A stretch of DNA of 64,000 bases from Streptomyces olivaceus. GTDB lineage: Bacteria; Actinomycetota; Actinomycetes; Streptomycetales; Streptomycetaceae. Both the position numbers and the translations under genes were made by a program. Positions 1-9,660 of this stretch are shown one piece after another. The DNA lies in NCBI RefSeq assembly GCF_000721235.1, contig NZ_JOFH01000014.1:248001-312000 (forward strand), read 5' to 3'. The stretch's first letter is position 1; every line of letters begins with the position of its first letter. The notes under the pieces were generated by a model, which was not told the origin of the DNA, made no database searches, and worked only from the letters and a program-made list of their open reading frames with translations.

Positions 1-1394
<1,394 letters not shown>

Positions 1395-1403
1395 CCGGCG
1401 CCG

Positions 1404-1441
1404 GCGCCCTCCGGCGGAGACGGACGACCGCCGGAGGGCGC
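1404..1441 (+). terminator. Hairpin terminator after acyl-CoA ligase
   Basis: Two perfectly complementary 14-base arms (1404-1417 and 1428-1441) enclose a 10-base loop, 10 bases after the ligase stop codon. There is no U-tract, as is common for GC-rich actinomycete terminators. Confidence 0.6.
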
Positions 1442-1444
1442 GGG

Positions 1445-1556
1445 CGCACGACCGCAGCCCTGCCGCGCCCGGTTTGCGACCGCAGCCTCGCCGCGCCCGG
1501 CGCGCGACCGCAGCCTCAGCCCGCCCCGCGCGCGACCGCAGCCTCAGCCCGTCCGG
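1445..1556. repeat. 28-bp tandem repeat, four copies
   Basis: The core CGACCGCAGCC recurs at 1449, 1477, 1505 and 1533, an exact 28-base period. Copies are degenerate. The last copy runs over the stop codon (1544-1546) of the minus-strand MFS gene. It fills the convergent gap between two genes. Confidence 0.75.
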
Positions 1557-2824
1557 CGTACGGCTGTCGCCGTCCAGCCCAGGAGCAGCCACGCCCCCGC
1601 CACCGCGCACACGCCGCCCCAGCCCCAGTGGGCGTACGCGGGCCCCGCGAGGGCCGAGGCCAGCGCGCCGCCCGCGAAGCCGGAGACGACGTAGGCGGTG
1701 TTGGCGGTGGCCGGCGCCGGTGTGGTGGTCAGGGCGAGGGTCTGGTTGGCGATGTGCGAGGCGACCAGGGCGGCGTGCACCAGCACCGCCGCCGCGCACA
1801 GCGCCGCCATCGCCTGCCCGCCCCACCAGAACAGGGGCACCGACACCGCGGCGAGCAGGTACGCGGACCGTACGACCCGGGCGGCGCCGAACCGGTCCAC
1901 CAGCCCGCCCGCGACGGGCGCGACCACGGTCGCCGCCAGCCCGAACAGGCCGAACAGCCCGGCCGCGGCGGTGGTCATGCCGTATCCGTCGGCGTCGGCG
2001 AGGAGCAGCGCGAGCGACGTCCACAGGGCGCTCCAGGCGCCGTACATCCCCGCCTGGCGCACGCAGGCGCGCCACAGGTCGGGCGAGCGGCGCATCACGC
2101 CCGGTATCGCGAGGAGCCCCGCGAACAGCGGTCCCTGCCGCTGCCGCCGTTCCACCGGCAGGATGTACGCGGTCGCCAGCCCCAGTACGGCTGTCAGGAC
2201 GGCGGCGCCCACGAACACCGCGCGCCAGCCGAAGGCCTGCCCGGCGAGCCCGCCGAGCACCCGGGCCGCGACGACGCCGGTGAACAGGCCCGCGATGACG
2301 GCCGCGACATGCCGGGCCCGGCGGTCGGCGGGAGCGCGTGCGGCGACCAGCGGGACGAGGAGCTGCGGTACGACGGTGGCGGCCGAGGCGACCAGGACGG
2401 CGACCGCGAGCGCGCCGGTCCCGGCGGACGCGGCGGCGGCGAGCAGGGCCGCCGTGGCGACCAGCGCGAGGACGGCGACCAGGCGGCGCCGGTTCACGCT
2501 GTCCCCGAGCGGGGCGAAGAAGAGCAGGCCGGACGCGTATCCCAGCTGCGCGACCGAGGCGAGCCAGGCGACCGCCGACGGGGTGGAGCCCATGTCGCGG
2601 GCGATGAGGGGGAGCAGGGGCGCCGCGAGGTAGATGTTGGCGGCCGTCACGGCGGTGCAGAGGGCGATCAGGGGGAGAAAGAGCCGGGCGGCGGCGCCGG
2701 GCGGCCCGTCGCCGGACCCGGCGTGCCGGGTCGACGGTCGTACGGGGCCGGGGCGGGGGCCGGTGCCGGTCCGCGCGGAGGCGGACGCCGACGCGGACGC
2801 GGAGGCGGGCGGGGACGATGGCAT
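1544..2824 (-). CDS. MFS transporter (12-TM, drug-efflux type)
   Basis: The 426-residue product is strongly hydrophobic with about 12 membrane segments, starting with LFLPLIALCTAVTAANIYLA and showing the loop 2-3 motif FAPLGDSVNRRRL (MFS motif A). An Ala/Ser-rich N-tail of about 50 residues precedes TM1. The ATG at 2824 is chosen because it is the first Met before the hydrophobic core. The open frame extends upstream to 3322, but that part runs antisense through the tetR gene. It is divergent from the TetR gene at 2963 with operator-like repeats between them, so it is probably the repressor's target. Substrate unknown. Confidence 0.85.
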   Translation of the reverse strand: MPSSPPASASASASASARTGTGPRPGPVRPSTRHAGSGDGPPGAAARLFLPLIALCTAVTAANIYLAAPLLPLIARDMGSTPSAVAWLASVAQLGYASGLLFFAPLGDSVNRRRLVAVLALVATAALLAAAASAGTGALAVAVLVASAATVVPQLLVPLVAARAPADRRARHVAAVIAGLFTGVVAARVLGGLAGQAFGWRAVFVGAAVLTAVLGLATAYILPVERRQRQGPLFAGLLAIPGVMRRSPDLWRACVRQAGMYGAWSALWTSLALLLADADGYGMTTAAAGLFGLFGLAATVVAPVAGGLVDRFGAARVVRSAYLLAAVSVPLFWWGGQAMAALCAAAVLVHAALVASHIANQTLALTTTPAPATANTAYVVSGFAGGALASALAGPAYAHWGWGGVCAVAGAWLLLGWTATAVRRTG

Positions 2825-2860
2825 GGGCGGAGCGACTCCTTCGAGCGTGCGCCAACTAAC

Positions 2861-2934
2861 AACTAACTGGTTGGTTGGAAGTAACCGCAGGAGTCTGGCC
2901 CGCATTCCCGACCCTGTCAACCAAATGGTTGGTT
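2861..2934. promoter_or_regulatory. Paired TetR-type operators between MFS and tetR
   Basis: Site 1 (2861-2876, AACTAACTGGTTGGTT) is an imperfect palindrome. Site 2 (2918-2931, CAACCAAATGGTTG) is a 6-bp-armed palindrome with an AA spacer, followed by a further GGTT. Both are built from AACC/GGTT half sites and stand out as AT-richer islands. A candidate tetR promoter, TTGGTT (2929-2934), 16 bp, TACCCT (2951-2956), overlaps site 2, which fits autorepression. Confidence 0.65.
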
Positions 2935-2962
2935 GCCTGTCCGGCCCCGCTACCCTTGCCCC

Positions 2963-3541
2963 ATGGCAGCAAGGGACCCCGAGGCCACCAAGGCCCGGAT
3001 CTTCGAGGCGGCGGTGGTGGAGTTCGCCCGCCACGGCATCGCGGGCGCGCGCATCGACCGCATCGCGGCCGAGGCCAAGGCCAACAAGCAGCTCATCTAC
3101 GCCTACTACGGCAACAAGAACGAGCTGTTCGCGTCCGTCCTCGAGAAGAAGATGCTCGACCTCGCGATCTCGGTGCCCGTCGACCCGGACGACATCGAGG
3201 GCTGGATCGACGGCCTGCTCGACTACCACGCGGCCCATCCCGAGCTGCTGCGCCTCCTCTTCTGGGAGGGCATGGAGTACGGCACCGCCGAACTCCCCCA
3301 CGAGGCCGAGCGCCAGGCCCACTACGCCCGCAAGGTCGCCGCCGTACGGGACGGCCAGGAGCGCGGCGTGGTCAGCGCCGCCATCCCCGCGCCCGACCTG
3401 CTCTTCCTGCTGGTCGCGATGGCCAACTGGGCGGTCGTCGTACCGCAGATGAAGCGCATCCTGGTCGGCGGCGGGGACACGGACGCCGACCGGCTGCGCG
3501 ACTCGATCAAACGGGCCGCGCGCAGGATCGTCGAGGAGTAG
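2963..3541 (+). CDS. TetR/AcrR family transcriptional regulator
   Basis: The 192-aa protein has the N-terminal TetR helix-turn-helix (residues about 9-55: ATKARIFEAAVVEFARHGIA, then IDRIAAEAKANKQLIYAYYG and the NKNELF motif) followed by an all-alpha C-terminal ligand domain. The ATG at 2963 is chosen because homology begins there and a TACCCT -10-like box lies 6 nt upstream, suggesting a leaderless mRNA; an in-frame TTG at 2933 lies inside the operator. It is divergent from the MFS gene and likely represses it and itself. The inducer is unknown. Confidence 0.88.
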   Translation: MAARDPEATKARIFEAAVVEFARHGIAGARIDRIAAEAKANKQLIYAYYGNKNELFASVLEKKMLDLAISVPVDPDDIEGWIDGLLDYHAAHPELLRLLFWEGMEYGTAELPHEAERQAHYARKVAAVRDGQERGVVSAAIPAPDLLFLLVAMANWAVVVPQMKRILVGGGDTDADRLRDSIKRAARRIVEE

Positions 3542-3562
3542 GGCCGCGGCGGTCGGCCCGCA

Positions 3563-3622
3563 CCGATCCGGTCAGTCCGTTCGCTCCGCGTTCCGATCCG
3601 GTCAGTTCGTTCCGATCCGCGA
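3563..3622. repeat. 30-bp imperfect direct repeat
   Basis: CCGATCCGGTCAGT begins at 3563 and again at 3593, and CCGATCCG occurs a third time at 3612. The second copy spans the stop codon (3602-3604) of the giant minus-strand PAS protein. Confidence 0.6.
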
Positions 3623-6600
3623 GAGCAGTTCGACGATCCGGGCCTGCACCTCACCGCTGGTCGAACGCTCCGCCAGGAACAGCACCGTCTCGCCCGAGGC
3701 CAGCCGCGGCAGGTCGGCCTGGTCGACGGCGGCGGTGTAGACGACGAGCGGGGTGCGGTTGAGCTGCCCGTTCGCGCGCAGCCAGCCGACGATCCCGGCG
3801 GAACCGTCCTGGCGCCGCTGCACCTGCATCAGGTCCATCACGACCAGGTTGGGCCGGAACTGCCCCGCCAGCGTCACCGCGTCGGCGTCGCTCGCCGCCC
3901 GCGCGACCTGCATCCCGCGCCGCTCCAGGGTCGCGGTCAGCGCCAGGGCGATCTCCGCGTGCTCCTCGATCAGCAGCACGCGGGGCGGGTGCTGCTCGGT
4001 GTCCCGGGGCGCGAGCGCCTTCAGCAGTACGGCGGGGTCGGCACCGTAGGCGGCGTCCCGCGAGGCCTGTCCGAGTCCCGCCGTGACCAGGACCGGTACC
4101 TCGGCCGCGACCGCCGCCTGCCGCAGCGACTGGAGCGCCGTGCGCGTGATCGGACCGGTCAGCGGATCGACGAACAGCGCGGCGGGGAACGCGGCGATCT
4201 GCGCGTCGACCTCCTCGCGCGAGTGCACGATCACCGGGCGGTAGCCGCGGTCGCTGAGCGCCTGCTGCGTGGACACGTCCGGCGCGGGCCAGACCAGCAG
4301 CCGCCGCGGGTTGTCCAACGGCTCGGGCGGCAGCTCGTCGTCCATCGGCTGCGGACGCGGCGGGTCCGCCACCTCCACGGCACCGCCGGGGCCGTCCAGC
4401 GGTTCGGGACCCTCGGCGGCGTTCTTGTCCGGCGCGCCTATGGCGTACGACCGTCCGGCGCCCTCGGTGACCGGCGCGAGCCGCGGCTGGCCCCCGCCCA
4501 GGGACGGCTGGTCCTGCCCTTGCGCTTGCCCTTGCCCCTGCGGCTGGGACTGCGGCTGTGCCTGTCCGGGCCCCTGCCTCTTCGGCGGCGCGGCGGTGGG
4601 CGGCTGCTCGGCCGGCGGATGCGGGCGGGCCGACTGGTCCGGGCGGGCGGCGGCGGGGTCGGGCGGCGTGCCCAGCTTGCGGCGCCGGCCCGAGGCACCC
4701 GGCTGGTGCGGGGCCGGTGTGGCCGACGGCTGCTGCACCTGGACCGCCTGCCGGTTGAACGGCACACCCTGGCCCAGGGTCCGCACGCTGATCGCGCGCC
4801 CCTGGGTGGAGTTCGGGTCGACGGGCGCGGCCGCCTCGGCGGGCAGGGGCTGCGCCGCGCGCGGGGCGGGCGCGGGGGCGTTCTCGGGCGGCAGCGGAGT
4901 GCCCCGGCTCGGCGTGGTGGCGGGGATGCCCTGCCGGGGCGCCGGGGTGCCGGGTGCGGCGGGCGGCGCCGCGGAGGTCCCGGTGGCCGTCCCGGGGACA
5001 TCGGCTGCGGCGGGCCAGGGCTGCGGGGCGGGTCCACCGGCGGCCGGGGCAGCCGGGGCAGCCGGGGCGGAGGGCGCGGCCTCGGGGTGCTGCGCGGTCG
5101 CGGAGGGGCCCTCGGCGTGGGCGGCGGGCGCGTCCGCGAGGGGCACGCCCTGACCGGCGGTGTGCTGCGCGGGCACGGGGGCGCCTTGTGCGGGCGGGGC
5201 CACTGCCGCAGGCGGCGCGCCCGGCACCGGGCCGCTCTCCGACGGGCCGGCCTGCGCGGGTGCCGTCTCCTCACCGGCGCGGGCGGCACCGGCGCGGCGG
5301 CGGCGTCCCGTGGGGGCCTCGGCCGGGTGCGGCTGCGGCGGCGTGTGGTCCTCGTCCTGGGCGTGCGGTACGGCGTCGTGCCGGCCCTCGTCGAGGAGGG
5401 CGTCACCGGAAGCGGCCGGGCCGGGCACCTGGACCCGGGCCTCCTGGCCCGGCGCCGTTCCCGGGGGCGCGGCGACCGGCGCCCCGTAGGTACCGCCCTC
5501 CGACCGGTCCGCGTCGGCGGGCGGCAGGGCGAAGACCTGACGCGGAGCCGCCTCCTGCGCGGCGGCGCGCTCGTTCGCGGAGGCCAGAGCACGGCGTCGG
5601 CGCCCGGTCGGCCGTTCCGCGTCGGCCGGGTCCGCCTCGCCGGCCTGCGCGGGCAGCGCCGGCGGGAGCGCCTGCTGCTCACCGCCGTCCCGCCCGGCCC
5701 GCTGCCCGGCGGGCGCGGGTACACCCTGAGGCGGTACGGTCCCGCCCAGTCCGGTGTTGGAGGCCGCGGCCCCGCCGCCGTGTTCGCCGGCCATGACGAC
5801 GGCACCCTCGGAGACGTCGCCCTGCGCTCCGTGCGGGAGGTGGGGCGCCTGGGGGGCCTGGAGAGGCTGGGGCGCCTGCGGAACCTGGGGCGCCTGAGCG
5901 CCACCCGCGGCCGCACCTTCCGCCGACCGCCCGCGCCGACGCCCGGTGCCGCCGGCCCCGGCCCCTTCACCCGGCCCCGCCTGCGCGGGCACCGGCAACG
6001 GGGCGGACACGGGCCCGGGCTGTCCCGGCCCGGGCTGCCCCGGCGCGGGTAGCTCCTGCCGTACCGCCCCTGCCGCCTGCGCCTGCGCCTGTACCTGCCC
6101 TTCTGCTGTTCCTTCTGCCTGATCCTGCTCGTGGCCCTGGCCCTGGCCCTGGCCCTGGCCCTGTTCCTGGGCCGCGCGTCGCCTGCGGCGCCCCGTCGGC
6201 GCGGCGGGGTTCCCGCCCTCGGGTACGGCGGCGCCCGGTCCCTCCGTGCCCGCGACCTCGCTCTCCAGGAACGCGTCGACCGACGCCCGCCGCGCCCGCC
6301 GCCGCCCTCCCCCGGGGGCCGGCTCACGGACGGCCACGGCGTTGTCCGCGCCGGGAACGCCGGGCGCACCCGAGGGGGCGGCCGCCGGGGACTGGTCCTG
6401 CACCGCGGGGACGGCCGGGACGCCCGGGACGGCAGCCGGGTTCGGAGCCTGGGCCGCGACGGCCCCCGCCCCGCCCCCGATGGGCACCTCCAGCACGTAC
6501 GCGCTGCCGCTCATGCCCGGCACTTCGTGGGTCTGCAGCACGCCGCCGTGCGCCCGCACGATCCCGCGCACGATCGGCTCGTGCACCGGGTCTCCCCCGG

Positions 6601-8131
6601 TGTACGGCCCGCGCACCTCGATGCGGACGACCTCGCCGCGCTGCGCCGCCGCGACCACGACGGTGTTGTCCAGGTAGCCGCCCGTCGCCGACACGGGCGA
6701 GTTGCCGGTGGCGTCGACCCCCGCGACGTCCGCGACGAGATGCGCGAGCGCGGTGGCCAGCAGCCGGGCGTCCACCTCGGCCTCGATGGGCGGCGCGTGC
6801 ACGGCGAACTGCACCCGGCCGGGCCCGATCAGCTCCACGGCGCCGTCGACACCGGCCGCGACGACGGCGTCGAGCATGACCTTCGTACGGGCGACGTGCT
6901 CGTTGCCGACGTCGAGGCGCTGGTAGCCGAGGACGTTGTCGATGAGGGTGGTGATGCGGGCGTAGCCGGCCGAGAGGTGGTGCAGCACCTGGTTGGCCTC
7001 GGGCCACAGCTGACCGGCGTCGTCCGACGCCAGGGCGGCCAGTTCCTGGCGCAGCTCGTCCAGGGGCCCCCGCAGGGAGCCGCCGAGGAGGGTGAGCAGC
7101 TGTTCGTGCCGGGCGGCGATGGCCTCGTAGCGGTCGTTCTCCCGCTCGCCGAGGGCGGCGTAGCGGTCGGCGCCCGCGGCCAGTTCCTCCGCGTGCTGTT
7201 CCCGCAGCTCCTCCAGCTCACGCACGTGCTGCTGGCGCAGGGCGGTCAGTTCGGAGGCGTGTTCCTCGGTGAGCCGCTCCAGCTCCCCGGCGTGCCGCTC
7301 CTCGGCCTCCTCGTGCTCCTTGACCAGCGCGTCGTAGGGGCGCCGGTCGGTGAAGGTCATCACGGCGCCGACGAGTTGGTCGCCGTCGCGCACCGGCGCG
7401 GTCGTCAGGTCGACGGGCAGTTGGTCGCCGCTCTTGGCGAACACCACCTGGCCGCGCACCCGGTGCTTGCGTCCGGAACGCAGGGTGTCGGCGAGCGGGG
7501 ACTCGTCGTACGGGAAGGGGGAGCCGTCGCCGCGCGAGTGCAGGACGAGGGTGTGCAGCTCCCGGCCGCCCAGTTCACCGGCCCGGTAGCCCAGGATCTG
7601 GGCGGCGGCCGGGTTGACGAGGACGATCCGCCCGTCGGTGTCGGTGCCCACGACGCCCTCGGACGCGGCCCGCAGGATCATCTCGGTCTGCCGCTGCGAA
7701 CGGGCCAGCTCGGCCTCGGTGTCCACGGTGCCGGAGAGGTCGCGGACGACGAGCATCAGCAGTTCGTCGCCGGTGTAGCCGTAGTTGTCGTAGGCCTGCT
7801 GGCCGGTCTCCAGGTTGGCGCTGGTGACCTCGACGGGGAACTCGGAGCCGTCGGTGCGCCGGGCGACCATGCGTGTGGGCTTGGTCCGGGCCCGCGGGTC
7901 GACGTGTTCGGGTCGCCGCATGGAGCCGGGGATGAGCCGCGAGTCGAACTGCGGCAGCAGATCCAGCAGTCCGCGCCCGACGAGCGCGGTGCCCGGGGTC
8001 TCGAAGGCCTCCAGGGCGATGGTGTTCGCGTTGACGACGGTGCCGTTCGCGTTGACCAGCACCAACGCGTCGGGCAGGGCGTCCAGTATGGCTGCGAGGC
8101 GAGCAGTGCCTCGGGATGGCCTGCTGCTCAC
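3602..8131 (-). CDS. Giant PAS-domain signalling protein with degenerate kinase and receiver modules
   Basis: About 1509 aa. Order: PAS 1 (about 10-130, ILDALPDALVLVNANGTVVN), PAS 2 (about 150-270, ILRAASEGVVGTDTDGRIVL), a coiled coil rich in EELREQHAEEL (about 275-350), a DHp/HATPase-like region (to about 560), about 680 residues of Ala/Pro/Gln/Gly low complexity with six [ST]GRRR-type motifs, then two receiver-like domains. The DHp-like helix reads GGSLRGPLDELRQ, with no phosphoacceptor His where SHELRTPL is expected, and no N-box is obvious. The last receiver keeps acidic residues (LLIEEH) and VVMDLM but lacks the usual Lys-Pro. GTG at 8131 is chosen for the GGAGGG nine bases upstream; TTG at 8185 is in frame but lacks a site. 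No transmembrane segment is seen. Family is clear, role unknown. Confidence 0.8.
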   Translation of the reverse strand: MSSRPSRGTARLAAILDALPDALVLVNANGTVVNANTIALEAFETPGTALVGRGLLDLLPQFDSRLIPGSMRRPEHVDPRARTKPTRMVARRTDGSEFPVEVTSANLETGQQAYDNYGYTGDELLMLVVRDLSGTVDTEAELARSQRQTEMILRAASEGVVGTDTDGRIVLVNPAAAQILGYRAGELGGRELHTLVLHSRGDGSPFPYDESPLADTLRSGRKHRVRGQVVFAKSGDQLPVDLTTAPVRDGDQLVGAVMTFTDRRPYDALVKEHEEAEERHAGELERLTEEHASELTALRQQHVRELEELREQHAEELAAGADRYAALGERENDRYEAIAARHEQLLTLLGGSLRGPLDELRQELAALASDDAGQLWPEANQVLHHLSAGYARITTLIDNVLGYQRLDVGNEHVARTKVMLDAVVAAGVDGAVELIGPGRVQFAVHAPPIEAEVDARLLATALAHLVADVAGVDATGNSPVSATGGYLDNTVVVAAAQRGEVVRIEVRGPYTGGDPVHEPIVRGIVRAHGGVLQTHEVPGMSGSAYVLEVPIGGGAGAVAAQAPNPAAVPGVPAVPAVQDQSPAAAPSGAPGVPGADNAVAVREPAPGGGRRRARRASVDAFLESEVAGTEGPGAAVPEGGNPAAPTGRRRRRAAQEQGQGQGQGQGHEQDQAEGTAEGQVQAQAQAAGAVRQELPAPGQPGPGQPGPVSAPLPVPAQAGPGEGAGAGGTGRRRGRSAEGAAAGGAQAPQVPQAPQPLQAPQAPHLPHGAQGDVSEGAVVMAGEHGGGAAASNTGLGGTVPPQGVPAPAGQRAGRDGGEQQALPPALPAQAGEADPADAERPTGRRRRALASANERAAAQEAAPRQVFALPPADADRSEGGTYGAPVAAPPGTAPGQEARVQVPGPAASGDALLDEGRHDAVPHAQDEDHTPPQPHPAEAPTGRRRRAGAARAGEETAPAQAGPSESGPVPGAPPAAVAPPAQGAPVPAQHTAGQGVPLADAPAAHAEGPSATAQHPEAAPSAPAAPAAPAAGGPAPQPWPAAADVPGTATGTSAAPPAAPGTPAPRQGIPATTPSRGTPLPPENAPAPAPRAAQPLPAEAAAPVDPNSTQGRAISVRTLGQGVPFNRQAVQVQQPSATPAPHQPGASGRRRKLGTPPDPAAARPDQSARPHPPAEQPPTAAPPKRQGPGQAQPQSQPQGQGQAQGQDQPSLGGGQPRLAPVTEGAGRSYAIGAPDKNAAEGPEPLDGPGGAVEVADPPRPQPMDDELPPEPLDNPRRLLVWPAPDVSTQQALSDRGYRPVIVHSREEVDAQIAAFPAALFVDPLTGPITRTALQSLRQAAVAAEVPVLVTAGLGQASRDAAYGADPAVLLKALAPRDTEQHPPRVLLIEEHAEIALALTATLERRGMQVARAASDADAVTLAGQFRPNLVVMDLMQVQRRQDGSAGIVGWLRANGQLNRTPLVVYTAAVDQADLPRLASGETVLFLAERSTSGEVQARIVELLSRIGTN

Positions 8132-8338
8132 GAGACGCTTCCCTCCTGTTACCGCACTTGCCGACCGCCTGGGCCATCTTGCCAACCGGGCCCCCAGGGT
8201 GTCACGCGAGGGAGTCTAAGGGTTGGGGCCCGGCGGACGGCGTGGGATGCGACGGAGGTCGCACGAGGAAGTGACGTAGAACGTGTGACCGGTAGCCGTC
8301 GGCCGCGCCCCCTCCCGCGGCCGTGCGCACCCCTGCGG

Positions 8339-8842
8339 CTACGACCGCCCCGGCGCCGCCCCCAGGTCGGGCAGCAGCGGCACCATGCGGTCCCAGCGGG
8401 AGATCTCGCAGCCGTTCCGGCGGTCGTACGTCACGTCGACGGGCCGGCCGGCCCAGGTCCCGGTGACGTGTGCGGTGGCCGGGCCGCCGTACTGCATGGT
8501 GCAGGCGCTGCCTTCTGGTACGGGCGCGAAGGTGTCGCCGCCCCACCGGGTGCCGCGGTCGAGGAGGCCGCAGGCGCCCTCCGGATCGGGGTGGTCGCCG
8601 CCGCCGGGGTGGCAGTACAGCTCGTAGGTCCCGTCCGCCTCCGTGCCGGCGTCCTGGACGGTGACCGTGAGGCGGTCGGCGGCGACGCGGCCGGGTCGGT
8701 GGTCGGAACCCGGACCGGAAGGGCCTGGCCCCGCGGTCGCGGCCGCCGCGGCGTTCGCGGCGCAGAGGGAGACGAGCGTGGCGACGGACAGGGCGGCGGC
8801 GCCGAGGAGGCGGGCGGCGGGAGCGCGGGAGACCTGGAACAT
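8339..8842 (-). CDS. Subtilisin-inhibitor-like (SSI family) secreted protease inhibitor
   Basis: The 167-aa precursor has a signal peptide (MFQVSRAPAARLLGAAALSV, then an Ala-rich cleavage zone near residue 35). The mature part has the SSI pattern: YELYCHPGG, ACGLLDRG, the reactive-site loop CTMQYGGP, and a final GC, giving four cysteines for two disulfides. By alignment with SSI (CPMVYDP) the P1 residue would be Met, favouring subtilisin-like targets. ATG 8842 is chosen because it opens the signal peptide, although no strong ribosome site precedes it. Known family role: slow tight-binding inhibition of secreted serine proteases. Confidence 0.85.
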   Translation of the reverse strand: MFQVSRAPAARLLGAAALSVATLVSLCAANAAAAATAGPGPSGPGSDHRPGRVAADRLTVTVQDAGTEADGTYELYCHPGGGDHPDPEGACGLLDRGTRWGGDTFAPVPEGSACTMQYGGPATAHVTGTWAGRPVDVTYDRRNGCEISRWDRMVPLLPDLGAAPGRS

Positions 8843-8925
8843 GAACTGACCAACGCGCCGGCGCACCGGAGGTTGCGCGGCCTGGCGTAGGAACCAGGCG
8901 TGGGAACCAGGTGCGGAGACCGGGC

Positions 8926-8965
8926 GCGGGCGGGCCACAAGGGCTTTGCCCTGCGGCCCGCCCGC
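8926..8965. other. Strong nested hairpin upstream of the SSI gene
   Basis: Perfect 11-base arms (8926-8936 and 8955-8965) enclose a loop that itself forms AGGGC-TTT-GCCCT. It lies 84 bp before the inhibitor start and about 100 bp before tRNA-Ser. With no gene ending here it could be an attenuator in the inhibitor leader or a protein site. Confidence 0.4.
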
Positions 8966-9071
8966 CTAGTACCGTGGGAGCCGATTGGTGACAGCGCGCT
9001 CAACTGTGTCATCATCGGCACGCGCCACTCGCGCTCGCACGCGAGAGTTCACGAGAGTGGTGATGTTGTCT

Positions 9072-9162
9072 GGAGGCGTCGCCTAGTCCGGTCTATGGCG
9101 CCGCACTGCTAATGCGGTTTGGGTCTTAAAGCCCATCGAGGGTTCAAATCCCTCCGCCTCCG
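9072..9162 (+). tRNA. tRNA-Ser (anticodon GCT)
   Basis: Acceptor GGAGGCG (9072-9078) pairs with CGCCTCC (9155-9161), discriminator G at 9162. The anticodon stem CCGCA/TGCGG encloses CTGCTAA with anticodon GCT at 9108-9110. There is a long class II variable arm, and the T arm is GAGGG-TTCAAAT-CCCTC. CCA is not encoded. It reads AGC/AGU codons. Confidence 0.97.
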
Positions 9163-9170
9163 CACCGATC

Positions 9171-9204
9171 ACCGAAGCCCCGGCCACACGGCCGGGGCTT
9201 CGGT
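9171..9204 (+). terminator. Terminator after tRNA-Ser(GCT)
   Basis: Complementary arms around ACCGAAGCCCCGGCC and GGCCGGGGCTTCGGT with an ACAC loop, 9 bases after the tRNA. Confidence 0.75.
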
Positions 9205-9249
9205 GTTGTGGGGGCGTTTGCGCAGGTCGCAAGGGGTGCGGCCAATGGA

Positions 9250-9279
9250 TTTCACATGGCGGCGGCAGTCATGTAATGT
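9250..9279 (+). promoter_or_regulatory. Possible promoter of tRNA-Arg
   Basis: TTTCAC (9250-9255) and TAATGT (9274-9279), 18 bp apart, in the AT-richest part of the gap between the two tRNA genes. The implied leader is about 58 nt. Weak match to the vegetative consensus. Confidence 0.3.
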
Positions 9280-9343
9280 TCTTCCTGTCGCCGCGAGCGG
9301 GCCGAAAGCCCCGGGAGCGGCGGGAAAAATGAAGAAGTAACAC

Positions 9344-9416
9344 GCACTCGTAGCTTAACGGATAGAGCATCTGACTACGGATCAGAAGGTTGCAGGTTCG
9401 AATCCTGCCGAGTGCA
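9344..9416 (+). tRNA. tRNA-Arg (anticodon ACG)
   Basis: Acceptor GCACTCG (9344-9350) pairs with CGAGTGC (9409-9415), discriminator A. Anticodon loop CTACGGA has ACG at 9377-9379, which TadA (encoded at 39768) would deaminate to ICG to read CGU/CGC/CGA. Confidence 0.97.
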
Positions 9417-9424
9417 CATTGTCT

Positions 9425-9459
9425 CGAAGGCCCCGCCGGTTCTCCCGGCGGGGCCTTCG
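9425..9459 (+). terminator. Terminator after tRNA-Arg
   Basis: Perfect 15-base arms (9425-9439 and 9445-9459) with a 5-base loop, eight bases after the tRNA. Confidence 0.75.
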
Positions 9460-9563
9460 GCGTGCGTGGGGTCCTCTCGCAGGTTGAGGCGTTGCCGTTG
9501 TGGCATTTGGTGACGAAATGACGCCGTCCAACACGAAGTGGCACGGGTCGCCCTTGCGCGAGC

Positions 9564-9596
9564 GTGTCACTTAGTGACACTGTCATTAAGTGACAG
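9564..9596. promoter_or_regulatory. Two overlapping 17-bp palindromes upstream of the S9 peptidase
   Basis: GTGTCACTTAGTGACAC (9564-9580) is a perfect odd-centred palindrome. It is followed by CTGTCATTAAGTGACAG (9580-9596) with 6-bp arms. They sit 65-97 bp before the peptidase start. The second contains CATTAAGTGAC, which recurs at 12473-12483 before the tetR gene. Confidence 0.65.
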
Positions 9597-9660
9597 TGGT
9601 GCTCGGCGGTCGCTCCCCGGACGGCCGTGCGGCACCGGACCGCCCATCGAAAGGCCCGAC

